Below are positions 19,970 through 24,102 of a stretch of DNA of 24,102 nucleotides, one piece after another. Each line of letters opens with the position of its first letter. Positions within the stretch are counted from its first letter, which is position 1. Location: contig CAADXZ010000051.1 in assembly GCA_900753135.1 (NCBI GenBank), positions 1 through 24,102 on the forward strand. The letters are read 5' to 3'. The stretch comes from Clostridia bacterium. GTDB taxonomy: Bacteria; Bacillota; Clostridia; TANB77; UBA1234. The notes under the pieces are model-generated. The model saw only the letters and a list, made by a program, of their open reading frames with translations. It did not search any database and was not told the origin of the DNA. Made by a program: the position numbers and the translations under genes.

Positions 19970-20743
19970 ATGAGATTTAAAAGAATATATATTGAAATAA
20001 CAAATATTTGTAATTTAAATTGTGACTTTTGCGTTCCACACAAAAGAAAATATGAATATATGACTACTACAAACTTCATCCATATTCTAGATGAAATCAA
20101 GAATTATTCCGAATATATTTATTTGCATGTAAAAGGAGAACCTCTTCTCCACCCACAATTTGATGAATTTGTAAAAATTGCATATGACAAAGGCTTTAAA
20201 ATAAACCTTACTACTAACGCTACTTTATTAGAGAAGCATCTTGATGTCACAAAATATTTACGTCAAATCAACATATCATTTCACGCAACAAATAACGCCG
20301 AAATTTTGAAAGTTTGCAAAAACATACATGATTGTACCATAAACTTTAGAATTTGGAATTTTGGCGAAAATATTAACGCTATAAACCAAATTAAACAAGA
20401 ATTCAATGTAAAATCATTTCCAGATAACTTTTCTAATTATACTTTGGACAAAAACATTTTTTTATCTGTAGCCTCAAAGTTTGAATGGCCAGACATAACA
20501 AAATCAGAAATATCAAACGGCTATTGTCATGCGTTAAAAGATCAAATTGCCATATTAGTTGATGGCACGGTTGTTCCATGTTGTTTAGATAATAATGGAG
20601 ACATCAATTTAGGAAATATATATAGAGAGTCTATGGAAGAAATTTTAAACAAAGAAAGAACACAAAAGATAATCGAAGGATTCAAAAACAGAGTTGCAGT
20701 AGAGCAACTCTGTCAAAAATGCACTTATAAAAATAGATTTTAA
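19970..20743 (+). CDS. Radical SAM protein with SPASM-like C-terminal cysteines
   Basis: 257 aa from ATG 19970 with GAGGTG about 5 nt upstream. The iron-sulfur motif CNLNCDFC is at C14, C18 and C21 after the usual YIEITNI strand. A GEPLLHPQF segment follows (the GE motif that contacts SAM). The C-terminal cysteines (CC at 204-205; C248 and C251 in CQKC) resemble a SPASM or twitch auxiliary cluster. Such enzymes modify peptides or carry out oxidative rearrangements. No precursor peptide or partner gene is visible: upstream is tRNA-Lys with repeats, and a terminator follows. The substrate therefore cannot be named. The leader carries repeat H-B directly before the ribosome binding site. Confidence 0.88.
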   Translation: MRFKRIYIEITNICNLNCDFCVPHKRKYEYMTTTNFIHILDEIKNYSEYIYLHVKGEPLLHPQFDEFVKIAYDKGFKINLTTNATLLEKHLDVTKYLRQINISFHATNNAEILKVCKNIHDCTINFRIWNFGENINAINQIKQEFNVKSFPDNFSNYTLDKNIFLSVASKFEWPDITKSEISNGYCHALKDQIAILVDGTVVPCCLDNNGDINLGNIYRESMEEILNKERTQKIIEGFKNRVAVEQLCQKCTYKNRF

Positions 20744-20746
20744 TTA

Positions 20747-20784
20747 AAAAAAGGCTGAAAAAAGTTAATTTTTCAGTCTTTTTT
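20747..20784. terminator. Terminator after the radical SAM gene (bidirectional)
   Basis: AAAAAAGGCTGAAAAA (20747-20762) pairs with TTTTTCAGTCTTTTTT (20769-20784) with one G-U pair. The A-run and T-run give termination signals for both strands. It lies 4 nt after the stop and 78 nt past the convergent flavin reductase gene. Nothing else is seen in 20785-20862. Confidence 0.82.
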
Positions 20785-20862
20785 ATTTGAAAGCTTTCAG
20801 TAGAAAAGTCTCTTGCTTAAATAAAACGCTTTTATATACATGCTTATTTAAAAATACACAAA

Positions 20863-21423
20863 CTATTTCTTTTTGACTGAAAAACCAAACTTTCCTAAAT
20901 TCGTTCCCAATTCATAATATTGTCCATGAGAATATGAAATTAAATTGCAATCTTCCAAGCAAAATCTTCCATTCTTGTCCAAGTATTTTTCATCAACATC
21001 AACACAAAGTACTTTTGCAATTATCATGTTATGAGAACCAAGTTCTTTTATTTCAGTCACTTTACATTCAATATTTACCGGACTTTCCTTTATTAATGGA
21101 ACAGATACTTCATTTGCCTTTTCTTTTGTAAGTTTTAAGACATCAAATTTATCAACATCTCTTCCACTTCTAACTCCTGCATAATCTGTTGCAAAAGCCA
21201 ATTCTTTGGTTGTAAGATTTATTACAAATTCCCCTTTTTCCTTAATAATATCATATGAGAATCTCTCTGGTCTTACAGAAATATATAACATAGCTGGATC
21301 TGTACATATTGTACCAGTCCAAGCTACTGTAATAATATTAGATTTTTCCATGTCTCCAACACTAACCATTACTGCCGGCAATGGATATAGCATAGTACCA
21401 GGTTTCCATTTCAGCTTTGCCAT
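20863..21423 (-). CDS. Flavin reductase family protein (flavoredoxin-like)
   Basis: 186 aa, the usual length. It has an FMN-binding split-barrel fold: opening WKPGTMLYPLPAVMVSVGD, then SNIITVAWTGTICTDPAMLY and ISVRPERFSYDIIKEKGEFV (flavin-contact strands), and SGRDVDKF in the middle. These proteins reduce flavin or carry electrons from reduced flavin; the exact partner is unknown. The start ATG overlaps the stop of the Pr6Pr gene by one base (TAATG), so the two are co-translated, although no functional link is known. Confidence 0.9.
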   Translation of the reverse strand: MAKLKWKPGTMLYPLPAVMVSVGDMEKSNIITVAWTGTICTDPAMLYISVRPERFSYDIIKEKGEFVINLTTKELAFATDYAGVRSGRDVDKFDVLKLTKEKANEVSVPLIKESPVNIECKVTEIKELGSHNMIIAKVLCVDVDEKYLDKNGRFCLEDCNLISYSHGQYYELGTNLGKFGFSVKKK

Positions 21424-22109
21424 TAAATATCTTCCTTTCTATTTTTTTCGCTAATAATATATATTTTATATAGTCCAAATCCAAGTGCCTCAACGCCAAT
21501 CAACACTAAAATAGCCCAATAAATTACACCTGGTCCATTTATATTTCCAAGCCATCCAAACGTATCTATATCAATAAACCAATATGGGTATCTTGAACCT
21601 TGGGTAAAAACAGTATCACTAATTTCGGCACGCACCATCGCAAAAATCAGATAATAAAGCGGTGGAATAATTGTAAGATATACATTATTCTTTTTAAACG
21701 TATATTCTCTATCAAAAACAAGAAAATCAACAAGCATAAGTATTGGCGAAATTGCATGCAATATCACATTTGATAGTGCAAGTACATTTTTTTGAGCAAC
21801 ATATGGTGCAAGCATAGACCAATACACAATAAAAGTAACTAAAATAGCAACTGTCATAACAAACTTTAGCACAACCATTTTTTCTTTTATTATCGAAATT
21901 TGCTTAACATCTTCAATAATAGTTAGCAATAATAAAACTAATTCTAAAATAAAAATCCAAAGATTGCTTTGCAAAGTATAAAAATTCAATGCCGTTCCAT
22001 TTCCCATAAACTCGTCAGTTGATTTACTAGTTAAACTTAAAATTAACCCTAAGCCACACAAAAATATAAAAATTACTCTATACAGAATTCCAACCTTTTT
22101 TAAATTCAT
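21423..22109 (-). CDS. Pr6Pr-family multi-pass membrane protein
   Basis: 228 aa with about six membrane helices: VGILYRVIFIFLCGLGLIL, LQSNLWIFILELVLLLLTII, VLKFVMTVAILVTFIVYWSM, NVILHAISPILMLVDFLVF, VYLTIIPPLYYLIFAMV and GVIYWAILVLIGVEALGFGL. Family hallmarks are the FYTLQSNLW segment after helix 1, the conserved LHAISPILMLVDF, and RYPYWFIDI before the last helix. Function in bacteria is unknown. The ATG has GAGGTG 5 nt upstream. The 121-bp gap to the next gene holds a small hairpin (ATGAAAAG/CTTTCAT at about 22190-22208) that could end the upstream transcript. Confidence 0.85.
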   Translation of the reverse strand: MNLKKVGILYRVIFIFLCGLGLILSLTSKSTDEFMGNGTALNFYTLQSNLWIFILELVLLLLTIIEDVKQISIIKEKMVVLKFVMTVAILVTFIVYWSMLAPYVAQKNVLALSNVILHAISPILMLVDFLVFDREYTFKKNNVYLTIIPPLYYLIFAMVRAEISDTVFTQGSRYPYWFIDIDTFGWLGNINGPGVIYWAILVLIGVEALGFGLYKIYIISEKNRKEDI

Positions 22110-22230
22110 GTACGCACCTCACAAAAATAGGAAATGTAAGTTTTCTCTTCTTCAATTATTCAAAGATATTTATTTAAAATAATTTTAATATGAAAAGATG
22201 TCTTTCATTTTCTTCAAGTGCTTGGTACAA

Positions 22231-22881
22231 CTACATATAGTAATATATCGTCAAGAAATGAATTGCTATTCCAAGCAAACTAAATACATGAAATATTATG
22301 TGCATATTATCGAATTTTTTTCCTAAAATATAAAATAAACTTGCAAAAGTGCATAGCATTTGAGCAACAATATAAGAAATGAATCCTTCAATTCCAATTT
22401 TCGCAATTAGTTGATGAAATAGTAGTATTGGAACCCACAAGTTGACAATTGCGAACATATACGAAATAAACTTGAATTTATTTAAATTAATCCCCGAAAA
22501 CACAATTGGCACTAATGCAATAGCACAACTAACTCCAAACATAGTCCAACCAATAGCACCACCGATACCAGCCAAAAAGTAGATACAATCAATTCCAAGT
22601 ACCACCAAATGTAACATGCAATTAGATAAAATCAAAAATACCCTTTTTGCACTTTCTGCTGTCAATGAATGATACATAGTACTCATTATAGAAAATAAAA
22701 ACACTCCTGCTCCAAAAATAGAGCCAGTAACAACAGAAAATATATTTTCACGCAAAGAACTATTTATAATACACAAAACTATTATTGTAACTCCTCCAGC
22801 GGCTCCCAAGCCACTTAAGATAGCACTTGTTATTTTTTCAGTTAAAGTACACTCTTCAATATCAACTCTATCCTTTAACAT
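22231..22881 (-). CDS. Hemolysin III / PAQR-family membrane protein (divergent)
   Basis: 216 aa with seven predicted helices. It keeps the zinc histidines typical of the family: STMYHSL after helix 2 and HIIFH in the last helix (MHIIFHVFSLLGIAIHF). However, the family's DHxxIYLLIAGTYTPF stretch is here MLHLVVLGIDCIYFLAGIG, lacking the Asp and the TYTPF segment. Hemolysin III members are related to adiponectin receptors and are suspected membrane hydrolases; the haemolysin name is historical. The start has AGAGGTAA upstream. It is co-oriented with the S66 peptidase 33 nt upstream, so the two may be one transcript. Confidence 0.82.
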   Translation of the reverse strand: MLKDRVDIEECTLTEKITSAILSGLGAAGGVTIIVLCIINSSLRENIFSVVTGSIFGAGVFLFSIMSTMYHSLTAESAKRVFLILSNCMLHLVVLGIDCIYFLAGIGGAIGWTMFGVSCAIALVPIVFSGINLNKFKFISYMFAIVNLWVPILLFHQLIAKIGIEGFISYIVAQMLCTFASLFYILGKKFDNMHIIFHVFSLLGIAIHFLTIYYYM

Positions 22882-22914
22882 ACTTATTACCTCTTCTTAC
22901 ACAAACTTTTTAAA

Positions 22915-23943
22915 TCAAATCATTTTTTGATTAATCATACCTTTACCATTTTCATAAGAAAACTCAGCAAAAGCTCCATTAATCATAGTCCATTGTGGCA
23001 TTACATGTCCAATATCAACATTATAAACAACGGGTACACCTAACTCTTCCAAAACATCTTTAAGAGCATCTTCATATGTAAAATCATCCATCGTAGTACA
23101 ATTTGCTGTTCTACCTATTAAAAATCCATTTGCATTGTCAAACCAACCACTTTCCCTCATCTGCCATAACGTTCTTTTAACATCAGTAATTGGCATTTCG
23201 CAGTTTTCCAGATACCAAAGCATTCCTTCTTTAAAGTCACCGCAAAAAGATTTTGTATTATCATACGGAGTACCAAGAAGCACTTTAATAACATCCATAC
23301 AACCACCAATAAGTCTTCCATTCATTTTAATACTATCTTCTCCAAATAAACTCTTATATTCAACCCTTTCAGTCAAATTAAAAGAATTGCATTCAGCTCC
23401 AATCTCCCTATTCCTGTCTTTTTCATATTCGTCAAAACTTTCTTGCATAAAATCAGAAGGATTAGTTACAAATTTGAAAGGCATCTCTATTGACTTGTGC
23501 CAATTGTCCATGGCATAAGCCGAAAATGAATATGTGTGCACTGTAGCTATATTATAATTAGTTGTTAAATAAAACAGTAGTAAGCTAACATCCGAAAACC
23601 CCTGCACCCATTTAGGTTTTGCACGAATTATTCTATTTTTATTATGATGTAAATAAGGTATAGTCTCCATCAAAAATTCACCGCCAAAAGCAATTGGCAT
23701 ATATAAAATATCTTCTCGTTCCCACAAAGATAAAAATTCATTTGACCTTATTTCAGCTGTTGCACTTACAAACTTTTGGTGTGCCCTAAGATCTGGTGTT
23801 TCCACAATTTTAAAACCTTTGTTAGTAAGTTTTTGAATCGCAGCTTCCGTCTTTATCAAGCTTCTTTCATCATCAATGCCTGCAGACATAGCAGTAACAC
23901 CAATTTTAGAACCATTTAAAACAGCATCCGGATATATAATCAT
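22915..23943 (-). CDS. S66-family peptidase (LD-carboxypeptidase / MccF-like)
   Basis: 342 aa from ATG 23943, with GAGGTG 5 nt upstream; the preceding in-frame TTG is too close to that site. S66 serine peptidases trim tetrapeptides in peptidoglycan recycling (LdcA) or inactivate microcin C-type adducts (MccF). The nucleophile elbow GFSD holds the serine (S117 in this numbering); the catalytic Glu is probably E246 in LWYLENCE, and His H313 is in DIGHVMPQ. The usual GGYGS and GGNL segments are changed to FGGEF and GGCMD. The length and insertions (FDEYEKDRNREIGAECNS) are closer to MccF-like members than to short LdcA. It has no signal peptide, so it is cytoplasmic. Confidence 0.88.
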   Translation of the reverse strand: MIIYPDAVLNGSKIGVTAMSAGIDDERSLIKTEAAIQKLTNKGFKIVETPDLRAHQKFVSATAEIRSNEFLSLWEREDILYMPIAFGGEFLMETIPYLHHNKNRIIRAKPKWVQGFSDVSLLLFYLTTNYNIATVHTYSFSAYAMDNWHKSIEMPFKFVTNPSDFMQESFDEYEKDRNREIGAECNSFNLTERVEYKSLFGEDSIKMNGRLIGGCMDVIKVLLGTPYDNTKSFCGDFKEGMLWYLENCEMPITDVKRTLWQMRESGWFDNANGFLIGRTANCTTMDDFTYEDALKDVLEELGVPVVYNVDIGHVMPQWTMINGAFAEFSYENGKGMINQKMI

Positions 23944-24016
23944 CAAATCACCTCATTTCTACTCTCTAATATGCGGATATTATATATCAATTTATTCAAA
24001 ATTAAAACAAGAAAGC

Positions 24017-24102
24017 CAAGAAAGATGAAAATCTTCGATTTTCATTCTTTCGTCCCTCGAGAGTTTTCGACCGAAAGGAAGAAAATCTCTCGCATAAATT
24101 AA
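24017..24102 (+). repeat. Two-hairpin interspersed repeat, copy H-C (cut by the window end)
   Basis: From CAAGAAAG to the window end it matches H-A over the whole core, with differences only in the hairpin-2 loop region (GACCGAAAGGAA against GATTGAAAGTAA). The flank before it lacks the ATTGTA terminus of H-A and H-B. It lies 73 nt upstream of the S66 peptidase gene, in the same orientation to that gene as the other copies are to theirs. Confidence 0.85.

Overview
The window is AT-rich, low-GC Gram-positive DNA. It carries spoIIE (sporulation), a full-length bacterial smc, lemA-htpX, GAGGTG/AGGAGG-type ribosome binding sites and TTGACA/TATAAT promoters. Together these point to an endospore-forming member of the Clostridia. 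I cannot name the genus from the sequence.

Positions 1 to about 11,707 are the right-hand part of an integrated temperate phage. It lies against the 3' end of a tRNA-Arg(TCT) gene (11708-11784, minus strand), the likely attachment site. The other prophage end and all structural and lysis genes lie beyond position 1. Next to the tRNA is a plus-strand lysogeny arm: a LexA/CI-type self-cleaving repressor (8656), a 57-aa membrane protein, a DinD-like protein and a tyrosine integrase whose N-terminus is split off by a +1 frameshift. The repressor diverges from a Cro-like gene (8506, minus). Four 15-bp operators of the form TTTCAnnnnnTGnAA sit in the gap, one inside the spacer of each divergent promoter, and two more lie in and at the end of cro.

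Leftward from cro runs a tightly packed minus-strand early operon with many ATGA/TAATG overlaps. It encodes an excisionase-like HTH protein, a LysM membrane protein resembling YneA, DUF1351, a Bet/RecT annealase, an MBL-fold hydrolase, a NinB-like protein, an HNH nuclease, SSB, a replisome organizer with internal 12-bp iteron-like repeats (possible phage origin), a winged-helix protein, a RusA resolvase and several unassigned phage proteins. The leftmost gene (MSHFT family) is frameshifted. One 51-aa gene (7849-8004) runs against this operon with its own promoter and terminator.

Positions 11,708-24,102 are host chromosome: tRNA-Arg, spoIIE and smc (minus); lemA, htpX, tRNA-Lys(CTT) and a radical SAM/SPASM protein (plus); then a flavin reductase, a Pr6Pr-type membrane protein, a hemolysin III-family protein and an S66 (LD-carboxypeptidase/MccF) peptidase (minus).

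The most unexplained feature of the host part is a two-hairpin repeat of about 90 bp, present three times (17.8, 19.9 and 24.0 kb). Each copy lies upstream of a gene and in the same orientation relative to that gene. A second, independent repeat of about 60 bp with inverted ends (17.9 and 19.8 kb) lies beside two of the three copies. I recognise neither family.
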